Assembly: GCF_000208745.1 (NCBI RefSeq)
Contig: NC_030855.1
Span: forward strand, 24,455,759 to 24,519,758
Direction: 5' to 3'
DNA length: 64,000 bases
DNA from: Theobroma cacao
Lineage: Eukaryota; Streptophyta; Magnoliopsida; Malvales; Malvaceae
Positions 1-12,684 of the stretch are shown piece after piece (position 1 is the stretch's first letter; the number at the start of each line of letters is the position of its first letter). The notes under the pieces are model-generated. The model had not been told where the DNA came from. It made no database searches and saw only the letters and a program-made list of their open reading frames with translations. The position numbers and the translations under genes are program-made.

Positions 1-700
1 ACAGCACCCATGGCCATAAAATTTAGAAGCCGAGAAAACCATGAACACCGCAAGTTCCTGGAAAAAAAAATAATGTATATATATAGAGGTAATTGACAGC
101 TGAGATCATGTGAAGATAGAGACAAAAGGCCTAAGCAACATCAACATGGCAACGGCTATCTTACTTCTTTGAAAGAAATTTGAGAATCCTTTCTGCTTTT
201 CGAGATCGTTGGCTGTTCTTTTATTACAAAAAGATAAACCAAAAAACAACGTGTTCTTTTGATTCCTTTGCATACCATTGAATCAATAATGAATGATTGT
301 TTTAGCATGGTCCATCATTACCAGATAAGCCAGAGCAGCAACAAAGACCTAAAAGAATTAGAAGAACCAAATGCAGGCGGCATCGTGGTAAGACTTTGCC
401 AAGGCTGTGGGGTCTGTTCCCTGCCTCTTTGCGACCAGCCGAGACTTTTAAGGGGAGACTGTTGAAACTTGAAACCCCATTCCCATCAGCCCCTTTTCTG
501 GTTATCTTGCCCCATGTTATGAATGTTTTCATTGACTTTCTTTTGCTTTGTTTTCAATTCGTTTCCGGGCTTTCTTTCTTCAAACAGGGTAGTATTAAAT
601 TCGTGTATTGTGTTGACTTAGACTTTAGATGATTGCATGGCAGCTCTGTTTCTCTCTCCATCTTCCTTATCCCCTGTAATGGCCAAGTAATACTTATCAA

Positions 701-937
701 TTAACGAGCTCTTTTCCAATCCAACGATAATATTTGTGAAAGGGAGTTGCCAGCATTGGGAACACGAAAGTCTTTGCACAGTTCTGGCCCGTGGGCGTAA
801 ACTCCGTAATGCACACCACCGTCACCATACCTGTAATCTTTATCCAAAGAGACAAGAGGGTTGCGTTCCACCGCCCATTTCCCTGCTTTGGGCACGTTGG
901 AATTGAATGCGTTTAGTGAAGCTGCTGCTGTTTTAAT
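701..937 (-). pseudogene. unrecognised coding-like fragment
   Basis: The frame reads on the minus strand from about 937 to a stop at 701. It passes through residues such as KAGKWAVERNP and YRYGDGGVHYGVYAHGPELC, which look like real protein (balanced composition, many G, Y, W and C) rather than translated AT-rich spacer. A run of CAG triplets just upstream, near 932-940, could act as a splice acceptor, so this may be a last exon or a relic of one. I found no upstream exon and do not recognise the family. It could also be chance. Confidence 0.2.
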
Positions 938-2611
938 TTATTTATTTGCTTAGGTTTGCTATTTAGTATCATTTTGTTCAGAGCTTAATGATATAGTCAT
1001 GATTAATTATTAATGACGTAGCCATGAGTCATTGCTTTAAGGAATGAATGATGATGATTTAATTCATCACATCATATTCTGAATTTTTCTATTTGAGACT
1101 GACAATTCCATTTGGAAAAGAAAAATAAATATGCAGTTCATTCAAAGGGATTAGATTTAAAGACAAAATAAAATTTCAGTTCAGATCATTCGCATTTTGT
1201 TTTAATATATTACGTAAAATTCATACACAAATGATAATTAAAAAGATGAACTTCACCTTCACCTTTCATAGTTTAAATTTTCTCTTACAATATCTTATGA
1301 TTTCCTTTTTTCTTTATTAGTATTTTGTGAATTTTTTTTTTGTCTCAATTAGAATTATGTAAATAAATTATGTTCTCACAAGATGTGGGGAGATTAATTT
1401 TACCTAATAAAATTACAAAAATATTTTTAAGTAAAAATAAATGATTAAATTTTGAATTAAAAATATTTTTTGATAATTTCTTTTGAGTAAAATTAACAGA
1501 CTAATCGTTATGGAAAGCCAAATTCTATGCAGAGTGTTAACTGAGAGAAAGAAAGATGAATATAAATAAATTATCATATAAAAAAAATTAAAATTATAAA
1601 AATATAAATAAATAAACATAAATATGTGATTCATGTAACGATATAACGACTTAGATGTGACGATAGGAAACAAATACCAAGGTGTGAGTAGTCTACGTAG
1701 AAAATCCATGTGAACTGGGACCAAATACTTGCTCAGGAAAGTACGCACGTGTGAACCGAGTCGCGGTTTAAGGGACCCACATAGCCCCAAAAGTTATCGA
1801 AGATTACAGCAGAAACCTTTTGGATAATGACTAGGGATTTCTTAACAACTAGAGTATTCCACTGGGTCCCCCATCTGCACGACTTGACCCAAGCAATTTC
1901 TCCTTTTCTTTTTTTCTTTATTCTATTTTAAAAAAACAAACAAACAAAATTCATCACACTCTGACTATATATTATAAATGGGGTCAAGCCAACCTTATTT
2001 GAATTGCCTCCCCAAAGGTGAATTTCACTTACCCTTTGATGGGTTTAAGTCATTCAAAGGTTCAGGGTAGGGGCCATGGGTGTGCAAATGGGACAGGTCA
2101 AATTGGCAAGCAGGGTTCAGAAAGTTTAGCTCAAGGTGCCAGTCTTGGCAATCCAATGTTTGGGGTCACATTGCCTGTCTGCTTTCTGTGTTTTTCTTCT
2201 TTCGTTCCGTGACTTTGATGGCTTTGGAAAGTCATGATATCAATTATTACTAGAAAACAAAAACTCCCCATGTTTATATCTGCTAAGAAAGATCAAAACT
2301 TAGACACTGAATGAAAAAAAGTTTTACTTTCATTGTTCACGGGGAACAAGTTCTCTGTGGGATTTGATTTTACTTTAGAGAATCTTTTTTTTATTTTTCC
2401 TCTTTTGTATGTTGGTTCTCTTGCTCTTTAATTTTCTTTTTCTGAACTTTTGTGCCTTTGGGATGTTTCCCAAGGACAACTTCTAGCAGTTCACCTTTGT
2501 AAAAGCAAGTAAAAAAATTCCACACCCATCATTGGCTCATTGCACTCTATGCCATTTCACTTTGTTAAGTTCTTGCAAAAAATTAGGGTGCTAATTACTG
2601 TTATAAACTTA

Positions 2612-2626
2612 CCCCCCCCCCCCCCC
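2612..2626. repeat. poly(C) run
   Basis: Fifteen consecutive C bases in AT-rich spacer. Its exact length is a likely place for sequencing error. Confidence 0.9.
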
Positions 2627-4779
2627 AAATTTAGTAAGGTTAAAGCTACAAATTTGAACAAATGGGGTTCCACTAATAATTAAGGATTCATTAATTAAGT
2701 TTTTCCATGAGTTGAGCTTTTTCATTTTTCCATGTTTATAAATCATGACTACAACTTAAATTAAAGAGTAATCATTGATCAAGATTTTATAATAGTTCAT
2801 TACCCAATTCGTTGTTCTTTACTAAAATCATTACCACATGGATGATGAATCCTTTTTGTAATAGTTCATAATTGAAGGAATAATTCAAAAAGTCAATCAT
2901 AGCCACAATATTCCCACTTTGATGTTTTCTTCTTTTTTCTCATTTTGCTCTTGTTGAGTGCAAAACTTTCTTGCTTCCTCTCTCTCTTTTTGCCCCCTTT
3001 AGCTCTTGTTGAGTGCCAAAGAGAGTAAGGAATAAAGAAGTACTTGGTTTACATGTACCCTTTTTCTCTGCATTCCTAGCCAAAATCTTAGATGCAATGA
3101 ATAAATTTCAAATGTATACTTATTTTCCAATAGGTTGACCATGGAGTCATCATGCCCAAAATGCTTCTAGGAGTTAAATTAGGTGAAGTCAATATTTTTG
3201 GACCACTCCCCCTCCCCCCCAAAAAAAAAAATAATGTTATGAAATAAATTTTAAATGCATGCAATAAATGTCGACAGACTTGTCTTTCAATATGTTCAAT
3301 TTATGGAACAAAAATAATTGATCTTAAAAAACTTCAATTAATTCCAATATTTTCGTATAATTATCATTAAATTATTGTCTCAAATACCGTTTGTCATATA
3401 TAATTTGATTTCAATATGCTTAATGGTATAAAAGGAATGATCAAGGAAAAAAAATGGCCTTACAATTTGTAGTGATGGAGTAATTAGAATTCCCTTCTCC
3501 TCCAGTAATTAGGTACCAAACGTAACCTAATGCAATGTGAGGTTACATCTCTTTATTCCAAGCCAGGCGAAAGGATGAAAAACTTATCCAATAATTAAAG
3601 CACTGTTAATTTTAGTTTTAATTTTTATTCTTACTATAAGTTTTTTTAAATAATGAAGCAAATGCAGTAAAAAATAATGAGCTGGGGCCCTTTTGTAAAT
3701 TACCGGGGTTACCATTGTCAGAAAAAAGGCAAAACTCAGTGCAGATCAGAGAATCTCTTAACTCTATCCCATGACTTCGGGAGCAGACAGCCAGGACCTT
3801 TTGAACAGAACAATGAACGATCTTCTCTCCCAAATCTCCCCCCCCTTAATTCTCCGATAATTACGAAATCACCACCCTTCTACGTCAACCGAATTCAGGA
3901 TATCCTAAATTACAGCCAACGTGTACGAGAAATAAATACGTACATACACGTATCTGAGTGTATTCACATGTCTACATACCTTTGCTGTAAAGGTTTTTAA
4001 GCTCACGTTTTCTCCGCTTTATTACATTAGCCGACGTGACATTATCCAACGTTATCCAAAACTTCGGACATGGCAAATATAAATTTTTCATTAGGTGGAG
4101 AGGGCAAATCCATTTGCCTTTGCCTGCTCAGACTGAATAATATCTGACGTGTTCAAGTTAATCTTTTCCAACTGTCCTTCACCGACTACTTCTCTCCTAC
4201 ACAACCTTAAATTGTGGTCTCATTTTCTTACCATTGTATTCAAATTGAAACATTAATTCCGAACCCAAATTTGTAGTTGTCTTGTTTTTATTTTATTTTA
4301 TTTCTGTTCTGTCTTATTATCTTAATATGATAAATTTAAGAGACACGTATGGTAATGTAATAAACAAGATAACAAGTAAGATAGAAGATCTTTGTTCTAA
4401 CTTAATACTCGGATTAGAAGATAAAATCGGATTAACATGAGATTTTGGTTTAAACTATAGTGATAATTTTGACAATGGGTTCTCTAGTTTTTAATGTTGG
4501 TGGGAGTGACCCCACGGTGTTTGATTCCAAAGTTGTTTTTTGTAGGGCCATCAAACGGTAAATGTCAAGGGAGACTTAAGGACAAAGAGAATAAATTACT
4601 ATTAATTTGTTCATAATTTTCTCCTATTTTCATACTAGTACTGCTCCCTATACGTATTAAGAAAATGAAATGTAATAAATTTTTTCTGAATTTTCTTTGA
4701 TTAAAAATTAAGATATTATTTGTTTGACAGCTCAACGGTTCTGTTTACTTGAAGAAAATTGTGAATCTTTTTTTTGCTC

Positions 4780-4787
4780 TATATAAA
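4780..4787 (+). promoter_or_regulatory. TATA box of the hexose transporter gene
   Basis: TATATAAA lies about 185 bp upstream of the start codon at 4970. This leaves room for a pyrimidine-rich 5' leader of about 150 nt, as is common in plants. Confidence 0.6.
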
Positions 4788-4969
4788 CGCCTCCCATGCC
4801 GTTCTAAGACCTCTATCTTCTTTCGCTTGGCTTAGACACTCTAGCCCTAGAATTGCTTGATTTTTTCTTTGTGTTAATCGCCTCTTCCAATCTTTTATAT
4901 ATATTTCCTTCTTGTTTCCTGTTATTGAGTTGTTAGTTTCTTTACAATTGGAGTTAAGGGAGGTCGAAA

Positions 4970-7692
4970 ATGCCTGCAGTCGGAGGAATTGGTCCGGGTA
5001 CCGGCAAGGAGTACCCGGGGAACCTTACCCTATTCGTCACTGTAACATGTATTGTTGCAGCCACGGGGGGTTTGATATTTGGTTATGATATTGGGATTTC
5101 TGGTAATATTTCGAAGATAAAAAAAAGCAACTTTTGGTTTCTTTTGTTTTTTGTTTGTTGTACGTAGAAATTAATGGTTATGTTCTGTGTTTTTGGACAG
5201 GTGGAGTGACGACTATGACTCCATTTCTCCAAAAGTTCTTCCGAAAAGTGTGGGAGAAGAAGGAAGCCGACAAGTCGACGAACCAGTATTGCCAATATGA
5301 CAGCCCAACCCTGACGATGTTCACATCTTCACTGTATTTGGCTGCTCTTTTGGCTTCCCTGGTAGCCTCCACCGTCACCCGTAAGCTTGGAAGGAAATTG
5401 TCCATGCTTTTGGGTGGTTTACTTTTCTTCGCCGGAGCTCTCATCAATGGCTTTGCCAAAGCCGTTTGGATGTTGATTGTTGGCAGAATGTTACTTGGTT
5501 TCGGAGTCGGATTTGCCAATCAGGTAAAAACCATTATCTACTTCTCCAAGCTCTTGATCTCGATCTTGTGTTTGGTTTTTTTTTTTTCATCTTCCCTGTT
5601 TGGATCCAGAGATTGGTATTCAGATGGGGCCTCTCGCCATTAGTTGAGTTTTTGTTTTGTTTCATGGCAAGTTGTTCGTAGAGAACAAAAAATGTGCTGT
5701 CTGAAAAGAGTGACAAAAGTTAATGTTTTATTCCTTCTGTGCTTTGGGTTCATTTTTTACTCAGATTTTTGCTGGGTTTTTGTCGTGTAATCTGTCTCCT
5801 TGTGTTCCTCTTTCTCGAAACCCAACCCTTTTTTCTTCAGATCTGCTTTTGAGATGGTTCTGAGCATAAACAAGATCAGACGTGCCTTTGGCTTGGAAAA
5901 TGACAAGAAAACATGTCTGTACAAACTTGTTTTCTGATCCAGATATGAGCTCTTGTATTCCTTTTTTACCGGATAAAACCTTTTCTTGGCCTTTTTTAAC
6001 ACATTTGATTTATCTTATCTACCCTGGAAGTGATGAGTCTTCTCAAAGCTTTGCATTTTTTTGAGATCTGAGAAGTCAGCAATAACTCACCGTTTCGGGT
6101 TTTAAGCAAAGAAAATAAATGATATTGAAAGCGTTGCTTGTGTTTGTATTTAGTGTTATTTTCCTGGTCATCCATGGCTTGTTGTTCTTCCTTGCGTGAC
6201 ATCTCTTCGCACCATTTTTCCGCTAAAGTTTACTCCTTGATGCAACGGGCGTTGAATAAGAAAGTGAGATATGATGGTGGCTTGATATTAAAAGTGCCCT
6301 TCGTTTTTCTACAAGCGTGACTCAATGTGTTGAAAAGAAATTAAGTTCTGTTTTTAATCCAAATTAACATTGACAACTTGACAAATCCATGTGGTCCCCG
6401 AGAAAGACATTTTGTATATTACTTCCAATAGTTCGACAGGTAATTAATTTAGTTTACTAATTTAAGTTTCTTTGTAATTATTACAGTCTGTGCCACTCTA
6501 CCTATCGGAGATGGCCCCCTACAGATACAGGGGAGCATTGAACATCGGCTTCCAATTGTCAATTACGGTTGGTATCCTGATTGCCAACGTGCTGAATTAT
6601 TTCTTTGCTAAGATCAAAGGTGGATGGGGCTGGCGTCTGAGCTTGGGAGGTGCGATGGTCCCTGCCCTTATCATCACAGTTGGATCCCTATTTCTCCCAG
6701 ACACGCCAAACTCCATGATTGAACGTGGCCAAACCGAGGAAGCCAGAGAGAAACTCAGGAGGATTCGTGGGATTGACGATGTGGATGAGGAATTTAGGGA
6801 CCTTGTTGCTGCCAGTGATGCATCAAAGCTAGTTGAGCACCCATGGAGGAACTTGCTGCAGAGGAAGTACAGGCCCCATCTAACCATGGCCATCCTAATT
6901 CCCTTCTTTCAACAACTAACCGGCATTAATGTGATTATGTTTTATGCTCCTGTATTGTTCAACACAATTGGATTCGGAGACGATGCTTCCCTCATGTCTG
7001 CTGTGATCACTGGTGTTGTTAACGTTGCTGCAACGTTGGTTTCTATCTATGGTGTTGATAAGTGGGGGAGGAGATTCCTTTTCTTAGAGGGTGGAACTCA
7101 AATGTTGATCTGCCAGGTACTTGGATTTTTCACAATGGAATTAACCACTGTCAATGATAAAAATTGTTGCTAAAATGTATTACTAAATTTTTATCTTTTG
7201 CTGCTTTTCCAGGCTGTTGTGGCAGCTTGCATTGGTGCTAAGTTCGGGGTCAATGGGAACCCTGGTGACTTGCCTAAATGGTACGCCATTGTTGTGGTGC
7301 TATTCATCTGCATTTACGTTTCCGGATTCGCCTGGTCTTGGGGACCCCTTGGATGGCTGGTGCCCAGTGAAATTTTCCCATTGGAAATCCGATCAGCTGC
7401 TCAAAGTATCAACGTGTCTGTCAACATGCTTTTCACATTCGCCGTGGCTCAAGTGTTCTTAACCATGCTCTGCCACTTGAAATTTGGCCTCTTCCTTTTC
7501 TTCGCCTTCTTCGTGGTGCTCATGTCCATCTTTATTTACTTCTTCTTGCCTGAGACAAAGGGTATCCCAATCGAAGAGATGAACCAAGTATGGAAGTCGC
7601 ACTGGTACTGGTCCCGATTCGTTGAAGGCCTCGATTACCCTAATGGAGGTGTGGAGATGGGCAAGGGCGGCCAGGGTTCTAAGAATGTGTAA
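4970..7692 (+). CDS. STP12: STP-type monosaccharide/H+ symporter (STP1/STP12-like)
   Basis: Plasma-membrane hexose/proton symporter of the sugar transport protein (STP) family, major facilitator superfamily, which imports apoplastic glucose and related hexoses. Four exons: 4970-5102, 5201-5523, 6487-7116 and 7213-7692, with GT-AG junctions in phase, giving 521 aa, the usual STP length. Visible signatures are [14 protein letters not shown] (about 33-46) in the first membrane segment, GRKLS after the second, [10 protein letters not shown] at the exon 3 start, [25 protein letters not shown] in helix 7, [20 protein letters not shown] and [11 protein letters not shown] near the C-terminus, plus paired Cys residues (QYC and MLCHL). 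The whole protein follows Arabidopsis STP1/STP12 closely; orthology to STP12 rests on remembered synteny with VAP4-2 and MYB102. The start is the first ATG after the leader and gives the family N-terminus MPA. The second intron (963 bp) holds only spurious frames. Confidence 0.95.
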
Positions 7693-10600
7693 CTCACCCT
7701 GGTTTAACTCCTTTGTCTTTGTTCTCAAATTTAGCTTATGGATAGTAGTACATACTATTGGATTTTCGATGTTCTTGGATCGAAGTTGCATAAAATTTGT
7801 CAATGTTCCTGCTTTGTTTCACCTGGAAAAAATTTTAATACTATGATTACCAATTCCATGGACAGTTTACTGATTACGAATTCCACAGCACAAATGATTT
7901 GGTCGGACTACAATTTTCTCCAGAATCTCTCATTGCCATATGTTACCATAACTAACCGTATTGAAAGATCAGTGACATAGTAAATTACAATGATGAGATA
8001 TTTGATTAGAAAAGATCAATGCCTTAGGTTGAGTGGCTGTTCTTTGTACCCACTGGCCTGTCTGGCAGATTCTTCCCTTATTTCTAATGGATTCGGATTA
8101 ATCATAAGATATAATGAATAATTTGGTTCGGTCCAATTATTTTCAGTGAATTATTTCGTACATGTATCTTGAGGCATACCATAAGACCTGTTTTTTTCTT
8201 TTTCTCTTTCTTTTTCGTACTCTGTATCAGCTTTTTATTGAGGTAGGTCCTTCTTCAGCATGAACGAAATTCACAGGTGAAATTGTAGCGAAACAGGGGA
8301 AAATTGAGTTTTAAGAACCCAATTGCAATTGAAACAATCCCTGTTGCTTCGTCAAATGTTACGTAAGCATTTTTCCCTGGAGAAAAAACGACAGCAAACT
8401 AATGAGGAAACTAATTGTTATAATGAAGTTATGGAAAAGCAGAACACTTGAGTTTCTTTTTAAGGGAAATATGGTTGATCCCATACAACTTGTCATGATT
8501 GTCGTTTTGCAAAGAGGAGATCTTCTTCCACTGTCACATATGATTTTAGTTGATTCTGTTAGTTTTGTGAGGTTTCTCGCCACTGTTTTTATTACTCAAT
8601 TGCTCGCCAATGCTGCAAGACAAGTTTGGAGCCAGGTGCATTGCCTATGTGGTCTCCCCGGAAGAGCTGAAGACTGGGATTTGGGGTTTCAGTGATATTC
8701 TCTTCTCTTGCGGATTGCGTATGTTTACTTCATATGCCAGGAAAGAAACCCTGGGCGGTTATGAAAAATCAGCAGATGCTCCAGATGCCATCACGCATTG
8801 CATTAAGGAGGTGGTTCGAGCAAAGGCTTCATGTCTTTCAGCACATTGCTGCTGGTTGTATGAACACAGAACTTTGTGTTACATGGGATCTGAATGAGTC
8901 TATGCTTGTGTAATTAGTTTGCTTTATTGCTTTGAAGCTGTTGTTCTTGTAGCAGATTTACCTGCTTCTTTGGATCAATTTGTCCAAATTTCTGCTGAAC
9001 TAACTGTCTAAACAGTCTGATTAAAGCAAAGATAAAGTACCCAAAGATCATTTCCTCTTCCTAATCCAAAATCACACCAGAATCAATGAATAAATAACAA
9101 GGGATCTTGAATTAAAAAAAAAACCAAACATTGGAACTAAGGGGTACCAAATATCAAAACATCATGAATTTTGATTAGTAAATTGGATAGAATTCCATAT
9201 TCCTTCTGTCAAGTTGACATCTTTTCTTCTTCTCTTGAAAATTCTTAAAGTAAAGGGATAAGACAGTACCTCACTACATCTAACCCCTTAGCGTATCTTT
9301 CACTGTTTACTTTGCTAATGGCTTTCACGGGGCTGAAATCCTAGTGGACAATAGGCAAAATTCATCACAAACTATCCAAACCAATGGATAAACCACTGTC
9401 AGCAGGATTTCCACAACTTTTTTCCCAAGAGGAGAATCAAGCTTTCACATGCTTTTGGAGTGGCATTTCCTTTCCCTTTTTTTTTTTTTTGCTTCCAAGG
9501 TGTAATCGTGAGACTTCTTTGTAGGAACTTTCGGTGAACAAACGTAACGGTGAATGGATTAACATAGGAATGGTAATGGGTGGCCTGTCAAATTGGATCA
9601 CGGCCTTGAAATGAGCCAGAGACAAAAAGGAGAATCGCATGACTATGCATTTATTAAACCAGGGGCAATTTGCTTGCAGCCCCCAAACCCCTTGGATAGG
9701 ATGGAAACAGAAGTGGATGTAATAGAAATGGAATTTAATTAGTTTGGTTACTTGTCCCTCTCCATCTCTCAAAAGAGTGTGATGATAAAAGAACTTGGGT
9801 ATCATATGCCTATACCTTTGTTTTAAATGTTGTTGCTCCATCATATCTTTTCTTTTCTTTCTTTTTCCTCTCTCATCTTTATGCAGCAGAGCATGTTTCC
9901 CCTCATACGCTCCTATTCACCCAACATGGAACTCATGTCCCCCTCTTTCAATTCTTTTTGGTAGGAATATCTTATGATTCAAGCATGTAATAAAGATTAA
10001 AGGGTAATCAACAGATATAATTGTGTTTTCAAATAAATGTTTGGGAGAAAAATTATGTTATAATTTTATGAAATCGTTATTCATATCATTTAAAATATTC
10101 AAATTTTTTTAATAAAATGTTGAAAATAATAAATTGAGTCTTGATTGTATTAAAATATAATTTAACAACGTTGATGAAGATAATTTAAACACACCTTCTT
10201 CCCCAAACCGTCTAGAAAAGAGATTGGGACCACTTCACCATGAAACAAAAAAGTTAAAACTCATTGGTCATATTCATCATCAGTGCATGTTTGACCCCAA
10301 AAACCAGTATGGATGTTTCCACAGCTTGGTGCATCAAAAACCCAGAAAAATGCACCATCACATCCACACCAAGATAGTCAATTTGTTTGGAAGCATTAAG
10401 ACCATTCCAAATTTTGGGATAATGACTTCAATGAGGAAAAAAAAGCCAAACTTTTTTTAACTAATAATCAGACATTTAATGTCAAAATCAATCAAGTGTA
10501 AAACCCTGGCATGGATTTCTTAGAGTTCGAGACTGTTTATGGGCCTGTCCTGACACTATTGCCTATATGAATGCAAGGCCTGAGTTGCAGTCTTGTAGGC

Positions 10601-10998
10601 TGACACTTCGGGCTCAGAGTTCCTAATTGCAACCCTGGTTGTAAAATCTGGGTTCATGGCCTAGCCCAAAATTATTCCATTGGTTTTAGAGATTGTTTGA
10701 GTTATGATATATCATACCAATTCTTTCCCCTGATTGAGTTGAACTGAAGAAATGAAAAAGATTATGCTTAATATAGAGAAAGAAGATAATCAGATTGAAG
10801 TTAAAGTTGGAAGAAATCTATTGAAAATTTCAAGAACAAGGGATAATAGCTGCTGGCACTTAATCGTGTAGGCTAGCAGGATACTAAAAGGAAATACAAA
10901 TGCAATGGACATGGAGAAAATTTTACTTTCTTCTTATTCATGGACTAATCATCATCAGCACTTTTCTTTGTTTGTTTCTTGGTGGATCAGCTGTTTAA
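7693..10998. other. intergenic stretch with a doubtful coding-like patch
   Basis: The 3' UTR of the transporter occupies the first few hundred bases. The rest is AT-rich. Around 8400-8913 three overlapping plus-strand frames are open, and 8600-8900 is less AT-rich than its surroundings. One frame (8610-8897) gives about 95 residues and the next (8692-8913) about 73 residues with the phrase HVFQHIAAGCMNTELCVTW. I recognise neither, and no splice model joins them convincingly. It may be an old, frame-shifted gene fragment. Nothing else here is supportable. Confidence 0.4.
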
Positions 10999-11391
10999 CT
11001 ATGCACTCCCAGCAATACAAAGCCATTGACCAACAAAGAGTGAAGTACAATTGAGATTTGGGTTGACTGAGTCGAAAAAAGCAGTGGTCAAGTTGAACAT
11101 CTGTGTTACACCAAAGCATGTGTCGCCACTAGCTACGCCATAGACCTTGTCACAACTAGGGGCGCTCTGCTTTCCCTTTAGAACTGCATATTTTACATGC
11201 ATTATGATTTGTTTCTGATACTAAAACATAAATGGAAAGTTGAAACTTTGTTGTAATTATCTCAGATTTTAGTTTATGATTCGAGACTTACTTCCAATTT
11301 CTCGGCTTTCAGCCATGGAGACAATGACCAGAAGAGCAACGATCAAGACAAAGTTGGTGAGCATGGCAATTTTGTTGTTGGACTTTGCCAT
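10999..11391 (-). CDS. small secreted LysM-domain protein
   Basis: Two exons on the minus strand (11391-11292, then 11183-10999) joined by GTAAGT...GCAG give 94 aa. Residues 1-28 form a signal peptide with a basic start (MAKSNNK) and a hydrophobic core ending VSMAES, so the product should enter the secretory pathway. Residues about 44-90 form one LysM module: YGVASGDTCFGVTQMFNLT, then VNPNLNC and FVGQWLCIAG, with four Cys likely in two disulphides. LysM modules bind N-acetylglucosamine-containing glycans such as chitin or peptidoglycan. There is no kinase, GPI signal or second LysM, so it matches the family of roughly 100-aa plant LysM proteins whose role is unclear. The ATG at 11391 is the only start preceding the signal peptide. 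Confidence 0.85.
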
Positions 11392-11479
11392 TGCTGTTGC
11401 TTCTTTCCTTATTCTTGCCTTTGGGTTATGAACCTGTTTGTTCTGCTCTTCTGTGGAGCAACTTCCTGGATTAAACTCC

Positions 11480-11487
11480 TATTTATA
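11480..11487 (-). promoter_or_regulatory. TATA box of the LysM gene
   Basis: TATAAATA on the minus strand, about 90 bp upstream of the LysM start codon, a typical plant spacing. Confidence 0.55.
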
Positions 11488-11530
11488 GCAAAAATTCATT
11501 CTAAGTTGACTTCTGAAAGAGTTAAAAGAC

Positions 11531-11614
11531 TCCGATAATATCTGAGTGGTAATTGCCCAATTGGTAAACAAGAGTCAAGAATCCGATAATATCTGAGCAA
11601 TTGGTAAACAAGAG
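11531..11614. repeat. imperfect tandem direct repeat in the LysM promoter
   Basis: Two copies (11531-11574 and 11582-11614) share TCCGATAATATCTGAG and CAATTGGTAAACAAGAG. The second copy lacks about 11 bp in the middle. They lie 140-220 bp upstream of the LysM start codon. Confidence 0.8.
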
Positions 11615-12374
11615 GCCGGCTTTGCTTTGTGATCTATTATCATTCCATGGCGAATTAGACAAAGACAAAACAATGCTAAGTACTAGGATTAAGAATATTC
11701 AAGCAGCATAGAGGAAAGGTCTGCAATTTGCATCGCTTTCCTAATGGCCTAAAAGGCTCACAGCATGATAGTTCAGCTCCAGCTTGACCCTGAGAGGGAT
11801 TGGTGACAAGCTAGATAGACAAATAATCATACGATCATAATCCAATCAGAAGATGACACAAGGCAATCTTTGTAAGAAATCAGAATATACCGATCTTTCA
11901 TAAGATTGGCCATTCGTTCATAATCAAACAAGTTTTGTGTCGACTGCAATTGCCACAGGCATATATTCCTCTTTCCATAGTTAAGTTAATGAAAATTGAT
12001 TAGTTTGGAATTGGCTATAGGAAATTGGTATCGCAACCAAACTTTACAGAACAAGAGTAGAGCTAAGCATCAGAATAGTTACCACTTTCATCAATCAAAA
12101 TAAATAAATAGAAGTAAAGAAGAAAGATCCATCTAAGATTTCTTCATCAGTTTCACAGTAAGCGTACATCTCAGGTTTTACATGTCAAATTCTTGGCTGT
12201 CTGATACTCTCTGATTCATGTAATGATGCTCCTTAGGAATAACAAGGAGGCGATCACTGGTTACTGTTTCTGGATGCCATGCCATCTCTTCCATGGAGAA
12301 GGCTGTTGTGATTGCCAACTGATGTATGTCAAGTTGGTTGATTTCCATCTTCCCGCTTATCTATATTCCAGAGG

Positions 12375-12620
12375 CTAGCTTTGTGTCCAGCAATTCAAGT
12401 ACATCACTCTTTGAAGAGACTCTTCAGACTGATTTCCATTATCTTCTTTGGGTTTGCCCCTGGCACGAAGTCTATCATCTGATGAACTAGCAGTAGAAGC
12501 ATACCTTCTCTTGCTGGCGTTAATAGGTCGAAGACCGGAATTCCATTTGGAGCTACAATCTCTATGACATTCCACTGCGGCTACACTAGCTGCCATGCAA
12601 ACTCTGCTCAAATAACTCAT
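12375..12620 (-). CDS. DUF3774 wound-induced protein
   Basis: Single-exon gene for 81 aa. The N-terminus MSYLSRVCMAASVAAVECH and the C-terminus SEESLQRVMYLNCWTQS match the two conserved ends of the plant wound-induced/wound-responsive (DUF3774) family; the middle is basic, Ser-rich and variable as usual. Members are short, lack enzymatic motifs and are induced by wounding or defence signals; the biochemical role is not settled. A second member lies 6.5 kb away on the same strand (19146-19421), with only a VAP gene and one unknown gene between. Confidence 0.85.
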   Translation of the reverse strand: MSYLSRVCMAASVAAVECHRDCSSKWNSGLRPINASKRRYASTASSSDDRLRARGKPKEDNGNQSEESLQRVMYLNCWTQS

Positions 12621-12676
12621 CTCTTACTTACGCCTGGCTGGTTTCTCTGTTGGAAAAACACGATCAGGACACCCCA

Positions 12677-12684
12677 AATATATA
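12677..12684 (-). promoter_or_regulatory. TATA box of the first DUF3774 gene
   Basis: TATATATT on the minus strand, about 57 bp upstream of the start codon at 12620. This implies a very short 5' leader. Confidence 0.5.

Larger units (their letters stand above)
1..4779. other. non-genic stretch upstream of the hexose transporter
   Basis: I find no gene I can support in this 4.8 kb. The sequence is AT-rich with many short homopolymers and no open frame with recognisable family similarity. The only coding-looking piece is the short minus-strand frame at 701-895, listed separately. A run of 15 C lies at 2612-2626. The last few hundred bases should hold the promoter of the transporter gene that follows. 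Confidence 0.6.

Noticed and set aside
1413..1790. 125-aa minus-strand frame
   Set aside because: Phe/Tyr/Ile/Leu-rich translation of AT-rich spacer; not protein-like.
9437..9844. 135-aa minus-strand frame
   Set aside because: Low-complexity Lys run from a poly(T) tract, no family similarity, no splice support.
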